A stretch of 10,687 nucleotides of DNA, from positions 1 through 10,687 of the forward strand of contig JANYBY010000121.1 in assembly GCA_025360565.1 (NCBI GenBank), given 5' to 3'. The notes beneath the pieces were generated by a model. It worked only from the letters and a program-made list of their open reading frames with translations. It did not search any database and was not told the origin of the DNA. Origin of the DNA: Bacteroidota bacterium (GTDB lineage Bacteria > Bacteroidota > Bacteroidia > B-17B0 > Aurantibacillaceae). Positions 1 to 7,227 of this stretch are shown here, in pieces. A program made the position numbers and the translations under genes. The stretch's first letter is position 1, and each line of letters opens with the position of its first letter.

Positions 1-159
1 CAAGTTGTACCCTTTGTTCCCTATCCCCCAGAACAAACGGGTATGGAGTCTACTAACATTGCGGGGCAAACCACTAAATTACACACTTCTTCTTTATCTG
101 ATTCTTTTTTATCTGATAGCCTTCTTAAAATAAACCCCTCCGAATCATTTAAATTTTAA
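1..159 (+). CDS. 3' end of an unidentified + strand gene (partial)
   Basis: A frame open from the first base runs 52 codons to TAA at 157-159. Its translation begins QVVPFVPYPPEQTG and ends NPSESFKF. The tail is rich in Ser, Leu and Asp, with a small internal repeat (SLSDSF then LSDSLL). The only ATG inside is at 43, so the gene most likely starts outside the window. I recognise no family. Support for its being real is modest: an unbroken frame in AT-rich DNA, and a terminator-like hairpin (135-175) at its stop codon. The 5' arm of that hairpin lies inside the last codons, so coding end and termination signal overlap. It converges with the secreted-protein gene at 190-1053. It could still be a chance open frame. 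Confidence 0.45.
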   Translation, partial: QVVPFVPYPPEQTGMESTNIAGQTTKLHTSSLSDSFLSDSLLKINPSESFKF

Positions 160-180
160 TTGAAATTCGGCGGGGCTTTT
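132..180. terminator. Bidirectional intrinsic terminator between convergent genes
   Basis: CCCCTCCGAAT (135-145) pairs with ATTCGGCGGGG (165-175) with one mismatch and a 19-base loop. On the + strand the stem is followed by CTTTT (176-180). On the - strand it is followed by a T-rich stretch (complement of 125-134). Its position, between a + strand frame ending at 159 and a - strand gene ending at 190, fits a shared terminator. Confidence 0.6.
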
Positions 181-189
181 AGAAGAAGT

Positions 190-1053
190 TTATTTTATCA
201 CAACAAATTTATCGGTCTTTAATTTCATACCGTTTTTATCCAAAACGGAATAATAATAAAGGCCCGGAGAATAATTACCAAGATCAATGTCAGCTCGCTT
301 ACCTTCAAATTTTTTACTTTCAATGTATAGGCCAAGCCCGTTATAAATTATAACTTCTTCCGCTAACATGGAATTGCTTTCTAAATATATTTTATCGTTT
401 GCCGGATTTGGGAAAGCTGAAAGCAAAATGTTTTCGTTCTCAATTTGTTTTAAACCTGTTCCTCCCATAATAAAAGATAAATTATCAAGATCTAAAGTGG
501 TGCCCGACGAACCTGCTGCCCTGCCGGCGTATGCTTTATTTGCGGCAAAATAAAGTTTAGCCGAATCGGGATTAAAAGTTCCGGTATAAGTTAAGGCTAT
601 ACTAAAAGAAGTCCACACGGTTGTTGTAACTGTGGCTTTAAAACCCGCTGTGGCAGGAGAATTTAAAAGCGATTGAAAATTTTTGGTCATATCAACCCGA
701 CCAAAAACTGTATCGGTGCCCACAATATTGCATTTATAATAACCGGTAAGTGCAATTGGTTTTTGTGTGTATGGCGCGCCTGAAACGGGCACCGTACCCA
801 CCAATGTTGCCAATTGCATGGCCCCCGCAGCCGAAGGGCTTGTGGTGGCTTGGCCGTTTGAAGTAAGCCTTACATAACTGTTTAAATGTTGCGCGCCACC
901 TGTAATTTGTGTGGCACCCAAACTTACATAACCTGACGGAGTGGGGCCGGCTATAGTGGTCCACGTTTCAAAACTTAAATTAGTTAAGCCGGTTTGTGCG
1001 GCACTTAATAAGGACAAACAAACAAATGCAAAAAGTAAAGATGTTTTTTTCAT
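190..1053 (-). CDS. Small secreted protein with type IX secretion (Por) C-terminal sorting domain
   Basis: This is a 287-residue exported protein. Residues 1-20 are a signal peptide (MKKTSLLFAF then a hydrophobic core ending SAAQ). Residues 24-195 look like a beta-sandwich domain: it opens NLSFETW, has alternating hydrophobic strands, and ends with the Asp/Asn-rich strand LDLDNLSFIMGG. The opening and closing resemble carbohydrate-associated jelly-roll modules of Bacteroidota such as PCMD, but no catalytic residues are evident, so that is a tentative reading. Residues 205-287 are a type A sorting domain with the hallmarks FPNPANDKIYL (214-224), LGNYSPGLYYY (258-268) and a final TDKFVVIK. The family rule is export by Sec, then crossing of the outer membrane by the type IX system and release or anchoring at the surface. 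The gene is monocistronic, with its own promoter at 1079-1110. The ATG at 1053 is chosen because the signal peptide starts there. Confidence 0.9.
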   Translation of the reverse strand: MKKTSLLFAFVCLSLLSAAQTGLTNLSFETWTTIAGPTPSGYVSLGATQITGGAQHLNSYVRLTSNGQATTSPSAAGAMQLATLVGTVPVSGAPYTQKPIALTGYYKCNIVGTDTVFGRVDMTKNFQSLLNSPATAGFKATVTTTVWTSFSIALTYTGTFNPDSAKLYFAANKAYAGRAAGSSGTTLDLDNLSFIMGGTGLKQIENENILLSAFPNPANDKIYLESNSMLAEEVIIYNGLGLYIESKKFEGKRADIDLGNYSPGLYYYSVLDKNGMKLKTDKFVVIK

Positions 1054-1078
1054 GATTTGGGGTTTAAAATTTATAGTA

Positions 1079-1110
1079 CAAATGTAATGCGCTCAACCAC
1101 CCAAGTCAAA
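1079..1110 (-). promoter_or_regulatory. Bacteroidota-type sigma-A promoter for the secreted-protein gene
   Basis: On the - strand TTTG (1107-1110) is followed 20 bases later by TACATTTG (1079-1086). This matches the Bacteroidota -33/-7 consensus TTTG and TAnnTTTG exactly. A start site a few bases downstream would leave a leader of roughly 20 bases before the ATG at 1053. The nearby unrelated hairpin at 1192-1241 lies upstream. Confidence 0.7.
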
Positions 1111-1191
1111 TTAAAGGGCTAATCGGCAATGCTTTGGGATAAATAATAAGGTATGGGATAAATGACAAACCAATTTGGGCTACTTGTTGAG

Positions 1192-1241
1192 TTAGACCTT
1201 CAAGGTTTTCAAAATAATTTAGCAAAACCTTGAAGGTCTAA
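1192..1241. repeat. Perfect 18-bp inverted repeat, REP-like hairpin
   Basis: TTAGACCTTCAAGGTTTT (1192-1209) is the exact reverse complement of 1224-1241, with a 14-base AT-rich loop. It sits between the end of trigger factor (1325) and the promoter of the secreted-protein gene. On the - strand it could act as a transcription boundary for trigger factor, but no T-run follows the stem, so it is not a standard intrinsic terminator. A dispersed palindromic repeat is the more likely identity. Confidence 0.85.
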
Positions 1242-1324
1242 ACCGGACGGCCTGTTGGAGGTTGAAAATAAACTCGGATATGAAGGCGGATGAAAAAATT
1301 TACACCGGATTTTTCTTGAACCTT

Positions 1325-2662
1325 TTAATTATTCTTAAAAAACTCGTCGTAGCTAACTTCTTTTGGTTGCAACGTACATTTTTCTTTAATTAAACCAAGT
1401 ACCTTTTTACTGTATAATCCTTCAAATATTTTTTGCGCTTCTTTTTCTTTGCTCAAAAGGTCTTTTGAGATCTTTTCCAAGTCGTCTTCAGTCGGCACTT
1501 GTCCGTAACGGGCATATTCGCTTTTAATAAAAAGTTTTGCTTCTTCTTTTGCTTCGTCGGCATCTACCTTTATAGCGTTGTCTTTAATTATTTTATTTTC
1601 TATCAAACGCCATTGCATGGCTTTAGAATAATTGGCATAATCTCCTTCTAATTCTTCTTTGGTAATTGGTTTTTCGTTCACCACCATTAACCAGCGCTTT
1701 AAAAAATCATCGGGCAATTTTAAACTCAGGTTTTCAATTAATTTATTCTCTACTTCGGTTTTCAAAAAACGTTCTGAGTCGGCGTTAAACATCAAGCCTA
1801 ATTCATTTTTAATTTTAATTCTGAAATCTTCTTCGGTTGTAACATTTCCGGGGCCGTATACTTTATCAAATAATTCCTGATTAAGATCTGCATCCTCAAG
1901 GCGGGAAATATTTTTTACTGTTAATTGTAAATTGCAATTAGCGGTTTCGGCATGTTCTTTATCAATACCAAGCGAAACACTTTTATCTAAAGCAGTATCG
2001 TAAAGTTCGTTTATATTCACGACAATTTTATCTTCTTTTTTAACGCCCAATAATTTTGCCTTTGCATTTTCGTTTTTAATGCGCTCGTAGCTTACGCTTG
2101 TGCTTTTAAAAATTCCGCCGGCTGTAATTGCTCCGGCTTCATCTAACTCATTAATATCAACAAACACCACATCTTTTTCTCCCGCTGTTTCAGGATTGGT
2201 TGGCTTGCCGTAATTTTTACGAACATCGTTCACATACTTATCTACCAGCGAATCATCTATCTTAACAGTTTTAAACGTAAACGTATGTTTGTTATCTAAA
2301 TTAATATTGAACTGCGGCGTTAAACCTATTTCGTAAGTAAATTCAAAATCTTTTTGTTTTTCAAAATCAACTTTTGCCTGTTCTTTTGGTAAAGGATTTC
2401 CAAGGATCTCAATATTATTTTCTTGAATATATTTATAAATTACGTCGTTCAACATTTTATTGATCTCGTCCACCAAAATTTGTGTGCCGTATTGTTTTTT
2501 AATAAGGCCAGCAGGAATTTTTCCCGGACGGAAACCCGGCATAGAAGCCTGGCGCTGTACTTTTTTTAAAGCTTCGCCTACACGATCTTCGTAATCCAAT
2601 GGCGTTACCGCAATTTTAATTTCAGCGTTAAGGCTGTCAATATCGTGTTTTGTAATATTCAT
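1325..2662 (-). CDS. tig: Trigger factor, ribosome-associated chaperone
   Basis: This 445-residue protein docks at the ribosomal exit tunnel and shields nascent chains. The N-terminal domain carries the ribosome-binding signature GFRPGKIP at residues 43-50, followed by GLIKKQYG (52-59). The rest has the usual charged, helix-rich C-terminal chaperone arms (about 255-445). The middle region (about 160-250) shows no recognisable FKBP active-site pattern, in line with trigger factors of Bacteroidota. The frame can be extended upstream to 2716, but I place the start at the ATG at 2662: the protein then begins MNITKHDIDSLN as in relatives, and the extension would run over the promoter at 2683-2710. 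Length is normal for the family (about 430-450). It follows the gene ending at 2802 but has its own promoter. Confidence 0.95.
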   Translation of the reverse strand: MNITKHDIDSLNAEIKIAVTPLDYEDRVGEALKKVQRQASMPGFRPGKIPAGLIKKQYGTQILVDEINKMLNDVIYKYIQENNIEILGNPLPKEQAKVDFEKQKDFEFTYEIGLTPQFNINLDNKHTFTFKTVKIDDSLVDKYVNDVRKNYGKPTNPETAGEKDVVFVDINELDEAGAITAGGIFKSTSVSYERIKNENAKAKLLGVKKEDKIVVNINELYDTALDKSVSLGIDKEHAETANCNLQLTVKNISRLEDADLNQELFDKVYGPGNVTTEEDFRIKIKNELGLMFNADSERFLKTEVENKLIENLSLKLPDDFLKRWLMVVNEKPITKEELEGDYANYSKAMQWRLIENKIIKDNAIKVDADEAKEEAKLFIKSEYARYGQVPTEDDLEKISKDLLSKEKEAQKIFEGLYSKKVLGLIKEKCTLQPKEVSYDEFFKNN

Positions 2663-2682
2663 TTTGTAATTTTTTAGAGGGG

Positions 2683-2710
2683 CAAAAATACGAAATTTTC
2701 CGTATTCAAA
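2683..2710 (-). promoter_or_regulatory. Bacteroidota-type sigma-A promoter for tig
   Basis: On the - strand TTTG (2707-2710) precedes TATTTTTG (2683-2690) by 16 bases. The second box fits TAnnTTTG. A second TTTTG at 2714-2718 gives an alternative spacing of 23. Transcription would start around 2676, leaving a very short leader before the ATG at 2662. This argues against any translation start further upstream. Confidence 0.6.
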
Positions 2711-2801
2711 CGGCAAAAGTGCCTGAAATAGGGCAAATTAACGTGTTTTCAATAGGATATTGGGTAAATAAGCCCTTTGTTCTAGGTGCCCGCAGGTATT
2801 A

Positions 2802-3668
2802 TCAGGAAAAATTAAGGGAATAAGAACAATTAAATTCGCCCAAGGGCTTTAACGTAATAATGCCTTTTTTGCTTGTTAATTCATGATCGGAGTTTACACT
2901 ATCTGCAATTCCATACCAAGGCTCAAGACAAATAAATTGCTGAGTGCCTTTTTTTGTCCAGATCCCAAAATTGGGCCAATCCTGGCAATACAAAATAATT
3001 TTGTGTTTAGAGATCTTTGAGCACAAGGTGAGTTTATGGATCTGATAATTTTCAAATACTATCGCGTCATTATCGAATAGGGAAGAAGTAAGCGGCAATT
3101 TGCCATTGTTTAAATTCAAAGCTTTTTGGTAGTCAAGCCGCAAACCGTTAGATAATTCGGTGAGTTTAAACTCGGAAGTTTCAAATTTTATATAATAATC
3201 GTTAAAGGTTTCATGTTCTAATAACGGACAATTGAAACCAGGATGAGCGCCAAGCGAAAAATGCATAGGGATTTCAGAAGAATTTTTTACGGTATAAAAA
3301 GCCGTTAAAGTATTTGAACTTAATTGGTATTTGATCTCAAAAACAAAATCAAATGGATACTTATTTTTTGTTTCTTCGTTTGAACTTAACCTGAAAACAC
3401 AGGAGAAAGAATTTTGCGAAACTAATTCAAAAGCCATGTCCCTTGCAAAGCCATGTTGAGGCAAACTGTATTTTTTTCCTTCGTAACTAAACGTGTCGTC
3501 TTTTAGTTTGCCCACAATGGGAAATAATACCGGAGCGTGCCTTGCCCAAACTGCCTTATTGCCCTGCCATATAAATTCAACATCATTTTTATTCTTAACG
3601 CTTTTAATTTCGGCACCAAAAGGATCGAATATAACAGAAAGTTTTTGCGAGGTAAGTGTAACCGACAT
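2802..3668 (-). CDS. Aldose 1-epimerase (mutarotase) family protein, LacX-like
   Basis: This 288-residue cytoplasmic protein with no signal peptide belongs to the galactose-mutarotase-like superfamily, which interconverts alpha and beta anomers of aldoses. It has the features of the LacX-type branch: an early FGAEIKSVKN strand (17-26), WARHAPVLFPIVG (41-53), QHGFARD with His72, SLGAHPGF with His142, and LEPWYG with Glu249 near the C-terminus. By analogy with the superfamily, the two histidines and the glutamate are the likely general acid/base residues. The true sugar substrate cannot be told from sequence. The ATG at 3668 abuts the TAA of the upstream gene with no spacer (TAAATG), which suggests coupled translation. 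It is the last gene of the five-gene cluster. Confidence 0.88.
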   Translation of the reverse strand: MSVTLTSQKLSVIFDPFGAEIKSVKNKNDVEFIWQGNKAVWARHAPVLFPIVGKLKDDTFSYEGKKYSLPQHGFARDMAFELVSQNSFSCVFRLSSNEETKNKYPFDFVFEIKYQLSSNTLTAFYTVKNSSEIPMHFSLGAHPGFNCPLLEHETFNDYYIKFETSEFKLTELSNGLRLDYQKALNLNNGKLPLTSSLFDNDAIVFENYQIHKLTLCSKISKHKIILYCQDWPNFGIWTKKGTQQFICLEPWYGIADSVNSDHELTSKKGIITLKPLGEFNCSYSLNFS

Positions 3669-4682
3669 TTAATTTTTTTGTTTTATACGCATTAAACTTC
3701 CGTCAATATGATCTAAACGAATTTGATAAAAAGCGGTCTGCATTTTTGAATTTTCTTTAGCATCTTTCCCATCTGCACCCTCTTCGGTACTTCCGGCCTT
3801 TTCTTTCGGCACTTTTCCTTCGCCTGTAAAATAAAAGTCTCCATTTATTTTTTCGAGCGGATAAATACCATATTCGGCAGAAATAAAAGGTTTGCCTTCG
3901 GTTATAACGGCAAAAAACTCATCGGGCTTTATTTTTATTTTTTTGCCTTTTGGCGTCAGAACTTTCACGGCAATCAGCCTATTGTATTTATAAATTACTT
4001 CAAGAACTCTAAAATCAGGAATTTGATCTTTAAAACTTTGGTAATTTTTATAAACACCGTTTGTGTATTGACCGGACGCAAATAGTTTGATCCGGCTTTT
4101 TTCAACACTGTCCATTTTTTCGATCTGCTTAAATGTAAAATTTTCGGTGTTCGAAAAATCCTTTCCTAAATTGGTTAAAACAAAATCGGCGATCATATTG
4201 CTTGCCGCGTCAAACAATGGTTTTGTGGCATCAGGCGCTTCAACAACTATAATGGAATCTATTCGGCTTAATTTTTTATACGTACTATCCTGTCTCACAT
4301 ACAGATCGGCTCTAAACAAACAAAAGCCAAACTCCGAGGCGTTTTCGGGTTTTTCTAAAAATTTAAATTTGCGTAATTGAAACAGCAGTTCCCCATCGGC
4401 ATTGCTTGAATCGATGGATCTTTTTACCAGTGCTTTTAATTGGGCGCCAAACTCTTTTTTATTGATAACATTTGTTTTTCGGTTATCACCGCCGGTGTAA
4501 ACATAACCCAGATCATCTTTTTCGGGACGCGAATCTAAAAAAGTAATGGTGTGATAATAGCCGTTTGAAATTATTTTTTTTGGAAAAGTAAGATGAAAAT
4601 CTTCCGGATGGTTTTGTGAAATTATTCTTCCGCAAAGAATGAAAAGAAAAAATATGAGATGGCACGAAAGTTTGTGTTGCAT
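3669..4682 (-). CDS. Unidentified secreted (periplasmic) protein
   Basis: This is a 337-residue protein I do not recognise. Residues 1-23 form a Sec signal peptide (MQHKLSCHL, then a strongly hydrophobic stretch FFLFIL and a short ISQN end). The cysteine at 17 is not in a lipobox context, so a lipoprotein is unlikely. The mature part is mixed alpha/beta. Visible features are FLDSRPEKDDLGYVYTGG (48-65), DLYVRQDSTYKKLSRID (126-142), and the stretch VLEVIYKYNRLIAVKVLTPK (226-245). A low-complexity charged linker rich in Gly, Glu and Lys (about 289-313) precedes the terminal segment AFYQIRLDHIDGSLMRIKQK. There is no type IX sorting tail and no membrane anchor. It lies 12 bases after the DUF493 gene and directly abuts the epimerase gene. 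Function is unknown. Confidence 0.85.
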   Translation of the reverse strand: MQHKLSCHLIFFLFILCGRIISQNHPEDFHLTFPKKIISNGYYHTITFLDSRPEKDDLGYVYTGGDNRKTNVINKKEFGAQLKALVKRSIDSSNADGELLFQLRKFKFLEKPENASEFGFCLFRADLYVRQDSTYKKLSRIDSIIVVEAPDATKPLFDAASNMIADFVLTNLGKDFSNTENFTFKQIEKMDSVEKSRIKLFASGQYTNGVYKNYQSFKDQIPDFRVLEVIYKYNRLIAVKVLTPKGKKIKIKPDEFFAVITEGKPFISAEYGIYPLEKINGDFYFTGEGKVPKEKAGSTEEGADGKDAKENSKMQTAFYQIRLDHIDGSLMRIKQKN

Positions 4683-4694
4683 TAAATATAAAAT

Positions 4695-4967
4695 TTATAA
4701 AAAAATAATTCCTGTTATTTTGGCGGCTCTTTTATAAACCTCAATTACCTCATCTACCGTAATAACCACTTGTTTGGCTGTAATACTGGTATATTTTCCG
4801 TTCTCACTTTCTTTAGTCAGAATATCGGCTTCGGCCTCAAACAAATTTTCAACCAAAGCAATATTTCTGTTATCGCTTTTAACAATAAATTTAAACATGT
4901 ATACTCCCGGAAAAGGGGTTGTATCAATGATTTTTTTCTTAAAACTTTCAAGCTCTTCTTCGGTCAT
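4695..4967 (-). CDS. DUF493 (YbeD-like) family protein
   Basis: This small cytoplasmic protein has 90 residues. It starts MTEEELESFKKKIIDTTPFPG, continues with VYMFKFIVKSDN, and has a central GKYTSITAKQVV strand before a closing helix-strand (VYKRAAKITGIIFL). That order (FP.x.Y.FKFIV, then KYTS, then the KITG ending) is characteristic of the DUF493 family, a ferredoxin-like small fold whose role is unclear. The frame extends to an ATG at 5009, but that would overlap the upstream gene by about 37 bases and add a hydrophobic tail foreign to the family. The ATG at 4967, five bases after the exporter's stop, is preferred. It is the third gene of the cluster. Confidence 0.85.
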   Translation of the reverse strand: MTEEELESFKKKIIDTTPFPGVYMFKFIVKSDNRNIALVENLFEAEADILTKESENGKYTSITAKQVVITVDEVIEVYKRAAKITGIIFL

Positions 4968-4972
4968 GCTGA

Positions 4973-5602
4973 TCAAAAATAGTGATTGTAAATTAAAACT
5001 AAACCGCAAATAATTAATAAAACTCCGGTGATAATGTTAACTCGGTGCATGAGCTTGCCCGTTAGTAATTTTTTTAATTTACCGGCGGCATAAACTTTGG
5101 CAAATTCAACCATTAAAACAATGCCTAAAGTAACGCCAAAATAAAGGATCATGTTCAGCACACTGTAGTTCAACGTTTTTCCAACAGCAGTAACGTTACC
5201 CAGCCAGAGTAACCAAACGGTGGGATTGAAACTGTTTAAAAAAAAGCCTTTTAAAACCATTAACGATGCTGATGGAGCCTTGATCTCAGCGCCTTCAGAA
5301 TTTTGCGGAACAGGGGCTTTAAAGTGAAAAGCGCCAAACACCACTAAAACTATGCCGGCTAGTATGCCCATAAAACGCTGACTTTTTTCGTTATTAATTA
5401 AATTAGTTGCGCCAAAATGCACCAGTAAAATAATTAATACGCAAACTACAAAATCGCTTAAAATAATTCCCAACGCCAAAAGGGAACCGGTTTTGTAACC
5501 GTGTTTTATACCTGTATTAATTAGCGCAAAAAAGGCGGGGCCAAAAGAGAACGTGAGCAGCAGAACAATTACAATGGTTTGATATATTAAACTTAAGATC
5601 AA
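4973..5602 (-). CDS. LysE/RhtB-family amino-acid exporter
   Basis: This 209-residue inner-membrane protein has about six hydrophobic segments (roughly 4-29, 38-62, 77-95, 115-140, 147-170, 185-206). Family marks are SFGPAFFALINTGIKHG near the N-terminus (the LysE GP motif), GIILSDF in the second segment, and GFFLNSFNPTVWLLWLG (119-135). LysE/RhtB proteins export amino acids or related small molecules by proton exchange; the substrate here is not known. The start is a TTG at 5602. It lies six T-residues after the in-frame TAA of the preceding gene, and no ATG occurs before residue 78, so an unusual start codon is needed to keep the first two membrane segments. The poly-T run also makes a sequence error possible. 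It is the second gene of the cluster, next to GH3. Confidence 0.88.
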   Translation of the reverse strand: MILSLIYQTIVIVLLLTFSFGPAFFALINTGIKHGYKTGSLLALGIILSDFVVCVLIILLVHFGATNLINNEKSQRFMGILAGIVLVVFGAFHFKAPVPQNSEGAEIKAPSASLMVLKGFFLNSFNPTVWLLWLGNVTAVGKTLNYSVLNMILYFGVTLGIVLMVEFAKVYAAGKLKKLLTGKLMHRVNIITGVLLIICGLVLIYNHYF

Positions 5603-5608
5603 AAAAAA

Positions 5609-7135
5609 TTATTTTTTATAATTATCTAAAAACGCAAGCCATTCGTTCAAATGTTTTCCCTTCATTACCCTTGGAAATTTGCTTTGCCCGCCCAATTTAT
5701 TTTTACTTGCTAAAAAATCAATAAAGGCTTTATTAGGAAGTGTTGTAATTAAAATTTTTAACGCGTGTTTTCTTTCGGTTATGTAATCGTCGTTCAGATC
5801 TTTTAAAAGCGCGTCAATTTTTTCGATGAGCAATTTTTCGTCAACCGGTTTATCAACGCCAACATACCAATGGTGAGCGTACATGCCTTGGTAAGGAATG
5901 CCGGCCACACAATATTCGTTTATTGTAATTTTCAGATCATTGGATGCGAGCTTGATCGCCTGGTTCATATTATCAACGCTTAAATGTTCGCCGCATAAAC
6001 TCAAATAATGTTTAGTACGGCCGGTAATAATAATTTCGCATCGGTGTAAATTGACAAACTTAATTGTGTCGCCAACTAAATAACGCCAAGCACCGGCGCA
6101 ATTGCTGACTAAAAGCGCGTAGTCCGTATCCAATTCTACTTCGGTAATGGTAAGTGCTTTTGCTTTAGGTTTTATATTACCGTCGGCATCAAAATTTTCT
6201 TCGTTAAAAGGTACAAATTCAAAGAACGATTTATTGTCGGTCATTAATTTCATTGCCTGCAGCTCGTTGGGCCTTTCCTGATATGCAAAAAATCCTTCCG
6301 ATGCCATGTATGTATCCAAATAAATTAAAGGCTTTGCGCAAAGGGCATTAATACTATTTTTGTAGGGATGTATGGCAACGCCACCGTGAACAAAAATGGC
6401 AAGGTTGGGCCATATATCGTGTATGGTTTTTACTTTATAATGTTTTATAATGCGTTCGAATAAGATCTGGATCCATGCGGGAACACCGCAAATAAAACCA
6501 ACTTTCCAGCTTTTAGCGTTTATAACAATGTCGTTTATTTTGGTTTCCCAATCTGTATGCGAAGTAATTTCCGGCCCGGGCAAAGTAAAATTTTGAAACC
6601 ATCTGGGCTGTGTGCCTGTTGTAATACCGCTTAGATCGCCGCTAAAATAAGTGCCGTTGTAATTTAAATTTGTGCTTCCGCCAACAATTAATATTTCGGT
6701 TTCGTATTGTTCTTTTGATAAATTAAAATGTTTGGTAGATAATATTTGTTTTATTGTGCCCTTCTGTATGGCCCTGATCATATCTTTTGTAACAGGAATA
6801 TGTTTGCTGGCCGATTCGGAAGTGCCGCTACTCAGGGCAAAATATTTTATTTTACCGGGCCAGCAAATATTTTTTTCGCCCTTTAGTGCTCTGTACCACC
6901 AAGCCTCAAAAATACTTTCGTAATCGTAAATAGGCAGGGTGCTTTGAAATAGTTTAACGGGATCGGAAAGCAAAACCAATTCGTTAAAAGAATATTTTTT
7001 TCCGAATTCGGTAAATTGCGCTTTCAGTAAAAGTTTTCGCAGCTGCCTTACTTGCTGCTTATATACATTGCGGCGCATGGGAATTTTACCCCTTACGTTA
7101 ATTGCTCTTTTTATTATTGAACCTATGATGGCCAC
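5609..7135 (-). CDS. GH3-family acyl-adenylating amide synthetase
   Basis: This 508-residue cytoplasmic enzyme is of the GH3 family, related to the acyl-adenylate (ANL) enzymes. The ATP-binding motif is YFALSSGTSESASKHIPVT (98-116), the second motif is TYMASEGFF (275-283) and the third is YLVGDTIKF (352-360). GRTKHYLSLCGEHLS (372-386) marks the hinge into the C-terminal domain, which ends with QSKFPRVMKGKHLNEWL. Plant GH3 enzymes activate an acyl acid (jasmonate, indole-acetate) as AMP ester and join it to an amino acid. The bacterial substrates are largely unknown. Length is normal for the family. The start is GTG at 7135: a stop codon lies two codons upstream and MAIIGSIIKR fits the family start. 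It heads the five-gene cluster, six bases ahead of the exporter. Confidence 0.92.
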   Translation of the reverse strand: MAIIGSIIKRAINVRGKIPMRRNVYKQQVRQLRKLLLKAQFTEFGKKYSFNELVLLSDPVKLFQSTLPIYDYESIFEAWWYRALKGEKNICWPGKIKYFALSSGTSESASKHIPVTKDMIRAIQKGTIKQILSTKHFNLSKEQYETEILIVGGSTNLNYNGTYFSGDLSGITTGTQPRWFQNFTLPGPEITSHTDWETKINDIVINAKSWKVGFICGVPAWIQILFERIIKHYKVKTIHDIWPNLAIFVHGGVAIHPYKNSINALCAKPLIYLDTYMASEGFFAYQERPNELQAMKLMTDNKSFFEFVPFNEENFDADGNIKPKAKALTITEVELDTDYALLVSNCAGAWRYLVGDTIKFVNLHRCEIIITGRTKHYLSLCGEHLSVDNMNQAIKLASNDLKITINEYCVAGIPYQGMYAHHWYVGVDKPVDEKLLIEKIDALLKDLNDDYITERKHALKILITTLPNKAFIDFLASKNKLGGQSKFPRVMKGKHLNEWLAFLDNYKK

Positions 7136-7156
7136 TCTTTAGTTGTTGAGTTTTTG

Positions 7157-7176
7157 ATCCCGATAGCTATCGGGAT
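7157..7176. repeat. Perfect 20-bp palindrome between M42 and GH3 genes
   Basis: ATCCCGATAGCTATCGGGAT is its own reverse complement. It lies 22 bases before the GH3 start codon and 50 bases after the M42 stop. On the - strand it is followed by CAAAAAC, so it could reduce read-through as a hairpin or serve as a protein-binding site. Its ATCCCGAT ends recur in the palindrome at 9173-9203, which suggests a dispersed repeat family. Confidence 0.8.
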
Positions 7177-7177
7177 G

Positions 7178-7227
7178 AATTTTAGAATGGGCAGGAGTCA
7201 ATTCTACAATTCAGTAACTCTAAAATT
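7178..7227. repeat. Inverted repeat AATTTTAGA / TCTAAAATT at the M42 3' end
   Basis: AATTTTAGA (7178-7186) and TCTAAAATT (7219-7227) are exact reverse complements around a 32-base loop, and the right arm overlaps the M42 stop codon. TAGAAT (7183-7188) can instead pair with ATTCTA (7201-7206), so two mutually exclusive hairpins are possible. Role unknown; a transcript-end structure for the M42 mRNA is plausible. Confidence 0.5.

Noticed and set aside
368..553. Short open frames opposite or overlapping the larger genes (also at 734-964, 1659-1880, 4087-4380, 4770-5013, 6672-6923, 7496-7690, 8075-8260, 8638-8847, 8910-9182)
   Set aside because: Each lies within or antisense to a well-supported gene and encodes no recognisable domain.
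2663..2716. Upstream extension of trigger factor by 18 codons
   Set aside because: The extension covers the promoter at 2683-2710 and the protein family begins at MNITK.
2663..2801. Terminator after the epimerase gene
   Set aside because: Only short GGGC/GCCC pairings with long loops were found and no T-run follows.
4968..5009. Upstream extension of the DUF493 gene by 14 codons
   Set aside because: It would overlap the exporter gene by about 37 bases and add a hydrophobic tail not seen in the family.
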